From Paracoccus aestuariivivens (GTDB lineage: Bacteria; Pseudomonadota; Alphaproteobacteria; Rhodobacterales; Rhodobacteraceae): DNA of 64,000 nt. The stretch covers positions 62,001 through 126,000 of the forward strand of contig NZ_WMIE01000003.1 of NCBI RefSeq assembly GCF_009711225.1, read 5' to 3'. The translations under genes and the position numbers were made by a program. Below, piece by piece: positions 8,468 to 16,900 of the stretch. The notes under the pieces were generated by a model, which worked only from the letters and a program-made list of their open reading frames with translations, did not search any database and had not been told where the DNA came from. Numbering within the stretch: the stretch's first letter is position 1; each line of letters starts with the position of its first letter.

Positions 8468-9391
8468 ATGGTCGATATTACGATCAATGCGAATGCACCG
8501 GGTTCGTATGTAGAGAACATTGGCGGCAACGGCACGGACGATACCGTCACGATCATCGTCACCGAGGATTTTTCCGGCACGGTCGTCGTCAACTCGTCGC
8601 CGACCGATGGAGAAATCGAAAACGTCGATGTCCAGCTTCCGCCGGGCTGGACGGTCACCACGACGTCCTTCGACGAGGATGACAGCGAAACCCCGTCCTA
8701 CAAGCACGCGACCTATGTCGTGCGAAATGCCAATGGCGACGAGGTCGGAACTGTCGACTTCACCGTGAACGAGATCAATGGCGCGCCCTGTTTCGCTCGT
8801 GACACGTTGATCGAAACGCCGCGCGGTCCGGTCGCGGTACAGGATATCACGATCGGGGACCAGGTCAGCACTCGCGATCATGGCGCGCAAACCGTGCGGT
8901 GGGTCGGATCGGCGAAACTTGGCCGCGCGGCACTGGCCCTGAACCCGCATCTCAAACCGATCCGCATTGCGGCAGGGGCATTGGGTCATGGCCTGCCTCT
9001 GTCTGATCTACTTGTCTCGCCACAGCATCGCGTGCTTGTGCGTTCGCAGATCGCGCAAAGGATGTTCGGCGCGCCCGAGGTTCTGGTCGCCGCAAAGCAG
9101 CTTCTGTCCGTCGCGGGCATCGACATCGCGACCGATCTGGCCGAGGTCGAGTATTTCCACATCCTGTTCGATGCCCACGAGGTTGTCACCTCGAACGGTG
9201 CGCAGACGGAATCGCTTTACCCCGGTCCCGAGGCGCTGCGATCCATCGGAAAAGCGGGGGCCGAGGAAATCTCTGCCCTGTTCCCGCATCTGCGCGATCA
9301 GGCACCGGCTCCGGCGCGGATTCTGCCTCTGGGCCGGCAATGCCGCCAATTGGCCCAGCGTCATGCCAGACACGATAAATTCCTGCAATAA
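8468..9391 (+). CDS. Hint (Hedgehog/intein-type) domain protein
   Basis: A 307-residue protein with an acidic, Thr/Val-rich N-terminal region (about 1-100) that looks like a beta-sandwich. It is followed by a Hint domain beginning at Cys108 in GAPCFARDTLIETPRG, with SPQHRVLVRS at about residue 180 in the position of the conserved TxxH-like block. Such proteins are common in Rhodobacteraceae, often secreted without a classical signal peptide. I see no signal peptide and no calcium-binding nonapeptide repeats. The C-terminal 60 residues lack the intein-type His-Asn end, so splicing is unlikely. The function, perhaps self-cleavage of the N-terminal part, is inferred only. Confidence 0.8.
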   Translation: MVDITINANAPGSYVENIGGNGTDDTVTIIVTEDFSGTVVVNSSPTDGEIENVDVQLPPGWTVTTTSFDEDDSETPSYKHATYVVRNANGDEVGTVDFTVNEINGAPCFARDTLIETPRGPVAVQDITIGDQVSTRDHGAQTVRWVGSAKLGRAALALNPHLKPIRIAAGALGHGLPLSDLLVSPQHRVLVRSQIAQRMFGAPEVLVAAKQLLSVAGIDIATDLAEVEYFHILFDAHEVVTSNGAQTESLYPGPEALRSIGKAGAEEISALFPHLRDQAPAPARILPLGRQCRQLAQRHARHDKFLQ

Positions 9392-9395
9392 CCCG

Positions 9396-10166
9396 TCAGC
9401 CCGTTCGTAGCTGGGCCAGCAGGTCCAGCAAAGCGTCGGGCTGAATGGCCGCGGGTGGCGAATAGGGGTTCGAGAAGGCAAAGATCATGAACATGACGAT
9501 GCCGGTATAGGCGCTGAAAATCGACAGCAGCACGATGTTCTGTCGCTCGGGTGGAAAGATGTAATAGCCCGCCGCGATCAGGATCATGCCCGAGATCGCG
9601 GCGAACCAGAAGATCGCGATGGTGGGCAGGGACCATGTCAGGTCACGCTGGTTTCGCGCCCGCGATATATCATGAATGCGGGCCAACATATTTGCCGCAA
9701 GCGCCTGCTGCCGCGCGCTTTCGGGAGTCAGGTTCAACACGTCGCGATAGGCGTCGTCCCATGCAATCCAGCCCTCGCCCGACAATTGCCCGCCGGGTCC
9801 GTTTTTGGGCCATTCCTTGTCGGTGGCGATCTGCAGATAGCGCAGCATCGCGGCCTTGATCGGTTCGGTTTCGGAGGCCTCGTAGCGTTCGGCATCGTGA
9901 TAGATATCGGCGATGGCGTTGGCTTCGCCCGACAACACCGCCTCGAGTCGCTGATAAGAGGTCATCTCCTGAGCGAAAACCAGCGCAAGGATCAGGCCCT
10001 GCAATGCTCCAAGCCGGACGACTACCGAGCCGGCCATCTCTTTGTGCCGTTCGTATTCTGGACTGGCCAGCAAGGCGCGGGTCAGGAAATAGGTGACTAG
10101 CGAAATCGCGATGGAGCCGCCGACAAAGGCGACCCCGTAGAATGCGCTGGGCCACAGACCGATCAT
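9396..10166 (-). CDS. DUF4239 (bestrophin-like) membrane protein
   Basis: A 256-residue membrane protein with two N-terminal hydrophobic segments (about 8-30 and 50-66). A soluble middle region (about 70-175) follows, then two C-terminal segments (about 177-200 and 205-232). The middle contains EANAIADIYHDAE and a Pro/Trp-rich stretch, resembling the DUF4239 family annotated as bestrophin-like. Channel activity is an inference from the family name only. It is downstream of TM2 copy B on the same strand (44-base gap) and convergent with the Hint gene, whose stop is only four bases away. Confidence 0.75.
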   Translation of the reverse strand: MIGLWPSAFYGVAFVGGSIAISLVTYFLTRALLASPEYERHKEMAGSVVVRLGALQGLILALVFAQEMTSYQRLEAVLSGEANAIADIYHDAERYEASETEPIKAAMLRYLQIATDKEWPKNGPGGQLSGEGWIAWDDAYRDVLNLTPESARQQALAANMLARIHDISRARNQRDLTWSLPTIAIFWFAAISGMILIAAGYYIFPPERQNIVLLSIFSAYTGIVMFMIFAFSNPYSPPAAIQPDALLDLLAQLRTG

Positions 10167-10210
10167 TCAACGGATGATTGGCCAGATGGTCCGGCAAGGC
10201 AAAGGGATTT

Positions 10211-10522
10211 TTATCTCAGCGTCGACCCGAGTCGCCTGCGGATGTCGTCCTTGTCGTCCTGTATCATCCCGGGGATCAGGAACAGGTCGATCACGGCCCA
10301 AAGCCAGACCACCCCGAGCAGCGGCCATCCGATCAGGACCGGAGACAGCAGCCAGCCGATGCCGGACATCGCCAGCATGATCAACCCGCTCAACCAACGG
10401 CCCAGATACATGCGATGCGCGCCGAAGCCCCAAAGCAGGATCGCCAGAAGATAGGCCACCAGCGGCGACTTGGCGTCATTCGCGACCCTCTGTTCGATCA
10501 GCATTTCCCGGTTGGTGTCCAT
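10211..10522 (-). CDS. TM2-domain membrane protein (copy B)
   Basis: A 103-residue TM2 protein paralogous to the copy at 7847-8191. It has the N-terminal MLIEQRVANDAKSPLVAYLL, the GFGAHRMYLGRW turn, a second hydrophobic segment, and DLFLIPGMIQDDKDD near the end. An open frame runs further upstream, but the ATG at 10522 has AAGGACAGAGGA before it and matches the N-terminus of the paralogue. It probably forms an operon with the DUF4239 gene. Both TM2 copies point the same way within the interval that separates pheS from pheT. Confidence 0.87.
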   Translation of the reverse strand: MDTNREMLIEQRVANDAKSPLVAYLLAILLWGFGAHRMYLGRWLSGLIMLAMSGIGWLLSPVLIGWPLLGVVWLWAVIDLFLIPGMIQDDKDDIRRRLGSTLR

Positions 10523-10599
10523 CGGTCCTCTGTCCTTGATGTTTACGATATTAACATAGGAAGGCCCAGCCGCCGGACAAGGGGCGCGGCGCAAGGGCT

Positions 10600-10627
10600 G
10601 TGTACAACCTGTGTACGCGCGGTGTAC
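10600..10627. repeat. three GTGTAC repeats phased at 11 bp
   Basis: GTGTAC occurs at 10600, 10611 and 10622, exactly 11 bases apart, so all three face the same side of the helix. They lie about 140 bases before the pheT start and 80 bases upstream of TM2 copy B. A short direct repeat of this kind resembles binding sites for a protein that binds cooperatively. No function is shown. Confidence 0.6.
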
Positions 10628-10654
10628 GCCTGCTGCACGTCCGGCGCGGTCCCA

Positions 10655-10674
10655 TTCCCCGCAAATGCGGGGAA
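10655..10674 (+). promoter_or_regulatory. perfect hairpin in the pheT leader
   Basis: TTCCCCGC (10655-10662) pairs perfectly with GCGGGGAA (10667-10674) around an AAAT loop, 90 bases before pheT. No T run follows, so it is more likely a leader structure or operator than a terminator. It occurs once only. Confidence 0.45.
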
Positions 10675-10764
10675 ATCGCAGCACTGGCCAATGTCGCGGT
10701 GCACGACCCTACCAATCCGCCGCGCCATGCGCTAAGGGACGCCCAAACCCGACGGAGCCGCGCC

Positions 10765-13152
10765 ATGAAATTCACCCTCTCCTGGCTAAAGGAGCATCTC
10801 GACACCACCGCCTCGATCGACCAGATCGCCGAGGCGCTGACCGATCTCGGCCTCGAGGTCGAGGGCATCGTCGACCCCGCATCCAAGCTGAAGACCTTTA
10901 CCATCGCCAAGGTGATCGAGGCGGTTCAGCACCCCGATGCCGACCGGCTGCGCGTCTGCCGCGTGATGACGGATGAGGGCGAAAAGCAGATCGTCTGCGG
11001 CGCGCCCAATGCCCGTGAAGGCATCACCGTCGTGCTGGCAAAGCCCGGCGATTACGTCCCGGGCCTTGATGTCACGCTGAGCGTCGGCAAGATCCGTGGC
11101 GTGGAATCCCACGGCATGATGGCCTCGGAACGCGAGCTGGAGCTGTCGGAAGAGCATAATGGCATTATCGAACTGCCCTCGGGCGAGGTCGGGGACAAGT
11201 TCGTCGACTGGCTGGCCGCGAACCGGCCCGAGACGGTCGATCCGGTCATTGAGATCAAGATCACCCCGAACCGTCCCGACGCGCTTGGTGTCCATGGCGT
11301 CGCCCGCGATCTGGCGGCGCGTGGCCTTGGCACGCTGAAAGCGGTCGGCGATGCGACCGTTCCGGGCAGCTTCGCCTCGCCGATCAAGGTGGTGATCGCG
11401 CCGGAAGTGGCCGCGAAGGCGCCGTTCTTCTCGGGGCGGCTGATCCGTGGCGTCAAGAACGGCCCCTCGCCGGAATGGCTGCAAAAACGCCTGACGGCCA
11501 TCGGCCTGCGTCCGATCAATTCGCTGGTCGATATCACCAACTTCTTCACCTTCGACCTGAACCGCCCGCTGCATGTCTTTGACGCGGCCAAGGTCAAGGG
11601 CGACCTGCATGTCCGCCCCTCGGTTCAGGGTGAGGAACTGCTGGCGCTGGACGGCAAGACCTATGCCTTTGCCCCCGGCACGATGATCATCGCCGATGAA
11701 AACGGCCCCGAAAGCATCGCCGGCATCATGGGCGGCGAGCATTCGGGCTGCGCGGATGAGACGGTCGATGTCTTCCTTGAAAGCGCCTATTGGGACCCGA
11801 TCGCGATTGCGACGGCGGGCCGCGCGCTCAAGATCAACTCGGATGCGCGCTACCGTTTCGAGCGCGGCGTGGACCCCAGCTTCACCCAACCGGGGCTGGA
11901 ACTGGCGACGCGGATGATCCTTGATCTGTGCGGCGGCGAGGCCTCCGAGGTCGTGACCGCAGGCAGCGTTCCCGACACCAGCCGCAGCTATACGCTGGAG
12001 CCCGCCCGCGTCATCAGCCTTGTCGGCATGGAGATCCCCGAGGCCGAGCAGCGCGCCACGCTGACCGCCCTTGGCTTCCGTCTGGAAGGCGATCAGGCTT
12101 TCGTTCCCGGCTGGCGTCCTGACGTGCTGGGCAGCGCCGATCTGGTCGAGGAAGTGGCCCGCATCGCCTCGCTGACCAAGCTGCAAGGCCAGCCTTTGCC
12201 GCGCCCGCAATCGGGCGTGCCGCAGCCGGTTCTGACCCCCTTGCAGACCCGCGAAAAGGCCGCGCGCCGTTTGGCGGCAAGCCTTGGTTACAATGAATGC
12301 GTGACCTATAGCTTCATCGACAAGGCGCAGGCGGAACTGTTCGGCGGCGGCTCGGATGCGCTGCGCATCGAGAACCCGATCAGCAGCGAGATGACGCATA
12401 TGCGCCCCGACCTGCTGCCGGGTCTGCTGGCGGCGGCGGCGCGCAATCAGGCGCGCGGCTTCATGGACCTGTCGCTGTTCGAATGTGGCCCGGTCTTCTC
12501 GGGCGGTGAGCCGGGCGAGCAGGACCTGCATCTGTCGGGTATCCTTGTCGGTGCGACCGCGCCGCGCGACCCCTTCGCCTCGCGCCGTAAGGTCGATATC
12601 TATGACGCCAAGGCCGATGCCGAAGCGATCCTGCAGGTGATCGGCGCGCCCGCGAAAGCCCAGATCAACCGCAAGCTGGACGGCTGGTGGCATCCGGGCC
12701 GCGCGGGCAATATCGCGCTGGGTCCGAATACGCTGGCGAGCTTCGGCGAGGTTCACCCCCGCGTCCTGCGCCATTTCGGCATCAAGGGCACGGTCGTGGC
12801 CTTTACCATCCGCATCGCGGCGATCCCGCTGCCCAAGGTCAAGACGCCCTCGCGCCCGGCGCTGGTTCTGTCGGATCTGCAAGCGGTCGAGCGTGACTTT
12901 GCCTTTGTCGTGGACGGCAATGTCGAGGCTCTGACGCTGGTCAATGCCGCCGCCGGTGCGGATAAGGCGCTGATCGAGCGCGTCTCGGTCTTTGACCAGT
13001 TCGCGGGTCTGGACGGCGGCAAGAAATCCATCGCGATCACCGTGCGCTTGCAGCCCAAGGACAAGACCCTGACCGATGCCGAGATCGAGGCCGTCAGCGC
13101 CAAGATCGTCGAAAAGGTCACCAAGGCCACCGGCGGCACTTTGCGCAGCTGA
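10765..13152 (+). CDS. pheT: phenylalanine-tRNA ligase beta subunit
   Basis: Beta subunit of phenylalanyl-tRNA synthetase (795 residues, normal length). It carries the tRNA-binding OB domain near residues 39-150, the B3/B4 editing region, B5, the catalytic-like core, and the C-terminal anticodon-binding FDX-ACB domain ending in KATGGTLRS. The long open frame begins at 10600, but the ATG at 10765 (MKFTLSWLKEHLDT) is the family start and has GGAG upstream. It must assemble with PheS, whose gene is 3 kb upstream. A two-way terminator closes the gene. Confidence 0.97.
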   Translation: MKFTLSWLKEHLDTTASIDQIAEALTDLGLEVEGIVDPASKLKTFTIAKVIEAVQHPDADRLRVCRVMTDEGEKQIVCGAPNAREGITVVLAKPGDYVPGLDVTLSVGKIRGVESHGMMASERELELSEEHNGIIELPSGEVGDKFVDWLAANRPETVDPVIEIKITPNRPDALGVHGVARDLAARGLGTLKAVGDATVPGSFASPIKVVIAPEVAAKAPFFSGRLIRGVKNGPSPEWLQKRLTAIGLRPINSLVDITNFFTFDLNRPLHVFDAAKVKGDLHVRPSVQGEELLALDGKTYAFAPGTMIIADENGPESIAGIMGGEHSGCADETVDVFLESAYWDPIAIATAGRALKINSDARYRFERGVDPSFTQPGLELATRMILDLCGGEASEVVTAGSVPDTSRSYTLEPARVISLVGMEIPEAEQRATLTALGFRLEGDQAFVPGWRPDVLGSADLVEEVARIASLTKLQGQPLPRPQSGVPQPVLTPLQTREKAARRLAASLGYNECVTYSFIDKAQAELFGGGSDALRIENPISSEMTHMRPDLLPGLLAAAARNQARGFMDLSLFECGPVFSGGEPGEQDLHLSGILVGATAPRDPFASRRKVDIYDAKADAEAILQVIGAPAKAQINRKLDGWWHPGRAGNIALGPNTLASFGEVHPRVLRHFGIKGTVVAFTIRIAAIPLPKVKTPSRPALVLSDLQAVERDFAFVVDGNVEALTLVNAAAGADKALIERVSVFDQFAGLDGGKKSIAITVRLQPKDKTLTDAEIEAVSAKIVEKVTKATGGTLRS

Positions 13153-13160
13153 TCATACAC

Positions 13161-13189
13161 AAACGGCCCGCCCATCCGGCGGGCCGTTT
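13161..13189. terminator. bidirectional terminator between pheT and the DUF1275 gene
   Basis: A perfect 12-bp stem AAACGGCCCGCC (13161-13172) with GGCGGGCCGTTT (13178-13189) encloses a five-base loop. The A and T flanks are part of the stem and serve both convergent genes. Confidence 0.8.
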
Positions 13190-13193
13190 GCAT

Positions 13194-13940
13194 TCAGGCC
13201 CGCCGCCGCATCTGGGACAAAGCCGGGACCGATAGGCCCAAAAGCAGCAGCGCAAGCGGGACCGAGAAGAAGAAGCCAAGCTTCGAATACCCCACCGCGC
13301 CGGTGATCCCGCCCAACACGAAAGCGCCAATCAGGGTCAGCAGGATCTTGAGCTTCAGCCTGTCGGCCCGGACGCCCGAGGCGGGGCGCAACCGTCCGAA
13401 CATCGCCCGGCCAATCTCAATCCCGATATCCGTCATCATCCCGGTCGCATGGGTCGTGCGCACGCGGGCATAGGAAATCTTGGTGATGGTCGCGTTCTGC
13501 ATTCCCATGATGAAGCACAGGCAGGCCAGCGCGAATAGCCGCCCCGCGACGCTTGAAAAAATGCCGCCCCATGCGAAGCACAGCAGAAACACCCCCTGAA
13601 GCGCGATGGGCAGGGCATATTGCCTGCGCCCGACGCGGAAGCTTGCCCAGTTGATCAAGAGGCTGCTGAAGCTCGCGCCCGCCGCGAAGGCGCTGACTGC
13701 CAGAAAGGCGGTCGCGGCATGGGGCAGGTCGCCACCCACCAATCGGTCCGGGATCTCGGAAAGATGGCCCGTCACATGCGAGGTATATTGCCCCAGCGCG
13801 AAGAAGCCGCCCGCATTGGCGGCCCCGGCGACAAAGGCAAGGATCGTCGCCAAGGCATAATCGCTGCCGGGGCTGCGCCGATGGCCCAGCAGAACGCGGG
13901 CCGATGCGAAGGGGCGGGTGATGCGCTTGCGTCGAGCCAT
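13194..13940 (-). CDS. DUF1275 (YoaK-type) membrane protein
   Basis: A 248-residue integral membrane protein with about six hydrophobic segments. Family features are AFVAGAANAGGFFALGQYTSHVTGHLSE near residues 30-60 and GMQNATITKISYARVRTTHATGMMTDIG in the middle. The family is uncharacterised, and transport is often assumed. The ATG at 13940 begins with a basic stretch (MARRKRITRPFASAR). The open frame continues upstream but without a better start. It is convergent with pheT and follows the GST gene on the same strand at 55 bases. Confidence 0.87.
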   Translation of the reverse strand: MARRKRITRPFASARVLLGHRRSPGSDYALATILAFVAGAANAGGFFALGQYTSHVTGHLSEIPDRLVGGDLPHAATAFLAVSAFAAGASFSSLLINWASFRVGRRQYALPIALQGVFLLCFAWGGIFSSVAGRLFALACLCFIMGMQNATITKISYARVRTTHATGMMTDIGIEIGRAMFGRLRPASGVRADRLKLKILLTLIGAFVLGGITGAVGYSKLGFFFSVPLALLLLGLSVPALSQMRRRA

Positions 13941-13995
13941 GTCATCGCCGCTTTGGGGAAAGCCAGCCGCCGGATATCGGCGACTGGCAGCAGGT

Positions 13996-14697
13996 TCACG
14001 CCGCGCCGACCAGCCGGCCGCGCTGCACGGCGGGGCGGGCAAGGAAGCGGTCCAGATAGGCCTGAACATTGGCCATGTCGGACATGCCGGTTTCGACCTC
14101 GGCGTCGTAATTCAGGCGCACCGTCCCCAGCCATGGCGCGACCGCCATATCGGCGATGGAATATTCGCCGGTGATCCAGTCTTTGCCGTCCAACTGCTTC
14201 TCGAGCACGCCCAGCAGACGCCGTGCTTCGTTGTAATAACGGGTGCGCGGACGCGGGTCTTCGATCTCCTTGCCCTTGTAGCGGTGGAAGAACCCGACCT
14301 GTCCGAACATCGGTCCGACGCCGCCCATCTGCCACATCAGCCATTGGATCGTGTGATAGCGCGCCTCGCCCGAGGCAGGCAGGAACTTTCCGGTCTTGTC
14401 GCCCAGATAGATCAACATGGCTCCGGTCTCGAACAGACCCAGCGGCTTGCCGTCCGGCCCGTTCGGGTCGATCATGGCAGGGATCTTGTTGTTCGGGTTC
14501 AGTGACAGGAATTCGGGGGTGAACTGGTCCTCGGGGTTGCCGATGCTGATATGATGCGCGTCATATTCAAGCCCGCATTCCTCGAGCATGACCGAGGTCT
14601 TGATGCCGTTCGGGGTGTTCAGCGTGTAAAGCTGGATGACGTCCTGACGGACAGGCGGCCAGCGACGGGTGATCGGAAAATCTGAAAGGGCAGACAT
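13996..14697 (-). CDS. glutathione S-transferase family protein (YfcG/YghU-like)
   Basis: A 233-residue cytosolic protein with an N-terminal thioredoxin-like GST domain (about 20-105) and an alpha-helical C-terminal domain. The segment TLNTPNGIKTSVMLEE, followed by LNPNNKIPAMIDP and ETGAMLIYLGDKTGK, matches the nu-class/YfcG group. These have disulfide-bond reductase activity with glutathione rather than classical transferase activity. The assignment to that group is by recognition of the TPNG motif. It is divergent from mscL. Confidence 0.9.
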   Translation of the reverse strand: MSALSDFPITRRWPPVRQDVIQLYTLNTPNGIKTSVMLEECGLEYDAHHISIGNPEDQFTPEFLSLNPNNKIPAMIDPNGPDGKPLGLFETGAMLIYLGDKTGKFLPASGEARYHTIQWLMWQMGGVGPMFGQVGFFHRYKGKEIEDPRPRTRYYNEARRLLGVLEKQLDGKDWITGEYSIADMAVAPWLGTVRLNYDAEVETGMSDMANVQAYLDRFLARPAVQRGRLVGAA

Positions 14698-14794
14698 TTT
14701 GGATAGATCCTGAGCAATCTTTGAGGGATGGTTGCTGAGTGGAACGGCACATACCTACCACATCAGCGCGACAGGTCTGAGAAAAGGTAAGCAC

Positions 14795-15235
14795 ATGCTC
14801 AACGAGTTCAAGGAGTTCATCGCCCGAGGCAATGTTGTCGATCTGGCGGTGGGTATCATCATTGGTGCGGCGTTCACGGCGATCGTAAACTCGCTGGTTG
14901 CCGACCTGATCAACCCGATCATCGGCCTTCTGACCGGCGGCACGGATTTCAGCGGCCACTATCTGGTTCTGAAAGGCACTGTGCCCGAGGGCGCAAGCCT
15001 TGCCGCGGCCCGCGATGCCGGTGCCTCGGTCTTTGCCTATGGTTCGTTCTTGTCGGCCATCATCAATTTCCTGATCATCGCTTGGGCCGTGTTCTTGCTG
15101 GTGAAGGCCGTGAACAAGGTCCAGAACAGCGCCGTACTCAAGAAAAAAGCCGAAGAGGCAGCGGCTCCGGCGGGTCCGACGCAGGAAGAACTGCTCATGG
15201 AGATCCGCGACGAATTGCGCGCGACCCGTGCCTGA
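14795..15235 (+). CDS. mscL: large-conductance mechanosensitive channel
   Basis: A homopentameric inner-membrane channel that opens under strong membrane tension to release solutes in osmotic downshock. The 146-residue protein shows the N-terminal amphipathic helix ([19 protein letters not shown]), TM1 with the gate ([19 protein letters not shown]), a periplasmic loop, TM2 ([17 protein letters not shown]) and a charged C-terminal helical bundle. The ATG at 14795 has AAAAGGTAA upstream. An upstream in-frame extension is not needed. A strong terminator follows. Confidence 0.97.
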   Translation: MLNEFKEFIARGNVVDLAVGIIIGAAFTAIVNSLVADLINPIIGLLTGGTDFSGHYLVLKGTVPEGASLAAARDAGASVFAYGSFLSAIINFLIIAWAVFLLVKAVNKVQNSAVLKKKAEEAAAPAGPTQEELLMEIRDELRATRA

Positions 15236-15253
15236 TTGCCCTGAACGGACCGG

Positions 15254-15287
15254 CGGCGTGCGGTTTTCGCGCGCCGTTTTCTTTTTT
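15254..15287 (+). terminator. intrinsic terminator after mscL
   Basis: A 9-bp stem CGGCGTGCG (15254-15262) pairs with CGCGCGCCG (15268-15276), including one G-T pair. It is followed by TTTTCTTTTTT. Confidence 0.85.
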
Positions 15288-15352
15288 GCCTGTGACGGAT
15301 AGGCTGCACAAAAATCCCCTCATCGGGGCCAGAATGTGCAGGGAACTCCGTC

Positions 15353-15814
15353 GTGATCGAGATTGACGCAACAGACCGCCGTATCCTGTCCGTCCTGCAA
15401 CGCGCCGGACGCATCACCAATGCCGAGCTTGCCGCCGAGGTCAGCCTTTCTCCCAGTGCTTGCCATCGCCGTGTCCAGCGTCTGGAGGAAACCGGTCTGA
15501 TCCGCGGTTATGTCGCGCTTCTGGATGCCCGCAAACTTGAACGCCCGACGACCGTCTTTGTCGAGATCACCCTGTCTGGGCAGGCGGACGAATTGCTGGA
15601 AGCATTCGAGCGGGCCGTGCGCACCATTCCGGATGTGCTGGAATGTCACCTGATGGCGGGATCGGCGGACTATCTGTTGAAAGTCGTAGCTCAAGACACC
15701 GACGATTTCGCCCGAATCCACCGCCAGCGCTTGGCCAAGCTACCCGGCGTAGCGCAGATGCACTCGTCCTTCTCGCTCAAGACGGTGGCCTTCACGACTG
15801 CCTTGCCGGTCTGA
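15353..15814 (+). CDS. Lrp/AsnC-family transcriptional regulator
   Basis: A 153-residue regulator with an N-terminal winged helix-turn-helix (IDATDRRILSVLQ to SPSACHRRVQRLEETGLI) and a C-terminal RAM ligand-binding domain (from about residue 65). GTG at 15353 is the start, with AGGGAA upstream. It stands alone, facing the rpsU terminator, so its own target genes cannot be named. Amino-acid-responsive control is the family norm. It is one of two full-length Lrp regulators in the window; the other is at 51118-51600. Confidence 0.93.
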   Translation: MIEIDATDRRILSVLQRAGRITNAELAAEVSLSPSACHRRVQRLEETGLIRGYVALLDARKLERPTTVFVEITLSGQADELLEAFERAVRTIPDVLECHLMAGSADYLLKVVAQDTDDFARIHRQRLAKLPGVAQMHSSFSLKTVAFTTALPV

Positions 15815-15832
15815 GCGGAGGTCGCCTTCGGG

Positions 15833-15872
15833 CAAAAAAAGAAACCCCCGAAGCCTGGGCTACGGAGGGTTC
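15833..15872 (-). terminator. intrinsic terminator after rpsU
   Basis: Read on the minus strand, AACCCTCCG pairs with CGGGGGTT around a short inner hairpin, with one bulged base. TTTCTTTTTTT follows (plus-strand A run at 15834-15840). It lies just past the stop of the convergent Lrp gene. Confidence 0.75.
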
Positions 15873-15894
15873 AAGAAACACGTGTCGCAGTGTC

Positions 15895-16101
15895 TTACAG
15901 CGCGCCTTCGCGTTGCGCTTTTTTGCGTGCCAGTTTACGGGCACGGCGGACGGCCTCGGCCTTTTCACGGGCCTTCTTGACCGAGGGTTTCTCGAAATGC
16001 TGCTTGAGCTTCATTTCACGGAACACCCCCTCGCGCTGAAGTTTTTTCTTCAGAGCACGAAGCGCCTGTTCGACGTTATTGTCGCGAACACTTACCTGCA
16101 T
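15895..16101 (-). CDS. rpsU: 30S ribosomal protein S21
   Basis: A 68-residue, very basic bS21 protein of the small subunit, starting [20 protein letters not shown] and ending [11 protein letters not shown]. The ribosome site is TTAGGAAGGTGG, with rather long spacing to the ATG at 16101. The gene is monocistronic, with its own strong terminator. It is divergent from the coq9 gene. Confidence 0.97.
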   Translation of the reverse strand: MQVSVRDNNVEQALRALKKKLQREGVFREMKLKQHFEKPSVKKAREKAEAVRRARKLARKKAQREGAL

Positions 16102-16213
16102 GTGGTTGTCACCACCTTCCTAAGTTAGAGTTGAGCGAATTGCAGGAAGCGGCCTTCTAGCAGGGCGAATCGCTTTTGTCCAGATTTTCTCCGGCCATCC
16201 ACAGGAGGGTATA

Positions 16214-16900
16214 ATGACCACCGAACGGGACAGGTTAATAGACGCCGCGCTCGAACATGTGATCTTCGACGGCATGAGCGAGAAGGCCGTTTTGGCGGGT
16301 GCGCGTGACATCGGCATGTCGCCACATCTGGCCCATGTCCATCTGCCGCGAGCAGGCCTGGATCTGGCGGCGGCCTATCACCGGCGCGGCGACGCGGCAT
16401 TGCGGCAATGGCTGGCGACCACGCCGCTGCAAGGTCGCTTCCGCGACCGGATCACAGATGCGGTGATGCATAGACTGACACTGAGCAACCGCGAAATGGC
16501 GCGCGCAGGGGCTGTCACGCTGGCGCTGCCGCAGAACGCGGCCTTGGGTGCGCGACTGATCTGGGAGACCACCGACGCCGTTTGGGAAGGGCTGGGTGAT
16601 AACTCGCAGGACGTGAACTGGTATTCGAAGCGCGCGACGCTTTCGACCGTGTACGGCGCGACCGTGCTGTATTGGCTGGGCGACGATTCGCCCGAGATGG
16701 ACGACACCCGCGCGTTTCTGGATCGGCGGATCGAAGGCGTCATGCGCTTCGAGAAAATCAAGGGTCGGCTAGGAAGCCTGCCCGGTGTCGGAACCTTGGC
16801 CGGTTTTGCCACCGGTTGGATCAGGCGTCCGACGCGTTCTTCTTCTCCGGGCTCGTTACGGGATCGGACGCTCCCCGAGGCCGAAAGGGGCGATGCATGA
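16214..16900 (+). CDS. COQ9-family ubiquinone biosynthesis protein
   Basis: A 228-residue member of the COQ9 family, which in mitochondria binds lipids and presents intermediates to the COQ7 hydroxylase. The N-terminal part (RDRLIDAALEHVIFDGMSEKAV) resembles a TetR-like helix-turn-helix, and the C-terminal half holds the COQ9 domain with DVNWYSKRATLSTVYGATVLYWLGDDS. The last 30 residues are basic and Ser-rich. The ATG at 16214 has AGGAGGG upstream. The stop overlaps the next start (ATGA). A role in bacterial ubiquinone synthesis is inferred from the family. Confidence 0.9.
   Translation: MTTERDRLIDAALEHVIFDGMSEKAVLAGARDIGMSPHLAHVHLPRAGLDLAAAYHRRGDAALRQWLATTPLQGRFRDRITDAVMHRLTLSNREMARAGAVTLALPQNAALGARLIWETTDAVWEGLGDNSQDVNWYSKRATLSTVYGATVLYWLGDDSPEMDDTRAFLDRRIEGVMRFEKIKGRLGSLPGVGTLAGFATGWIRRPTRSSSPGSLRDRTLPEAERGDA

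Noticed and set aside
10655..10674. Hairpin resembling a CRISPR repeat half
   Set aside because: It occurs once. No spaced copies and no cas genes in the window.
10786..12882. A 698-codon minus-strand open frame opposite pheT
   Set aside because: Codon-bias shadow of pheT. No family features and no ribosome site.
13606..14505. Plus-strand open frames opposite the DUF1275 and GST genes
   Set aside because: No ribosome sites and Arg/Ala/Gly-rich translations. The minus strand has the real genes.
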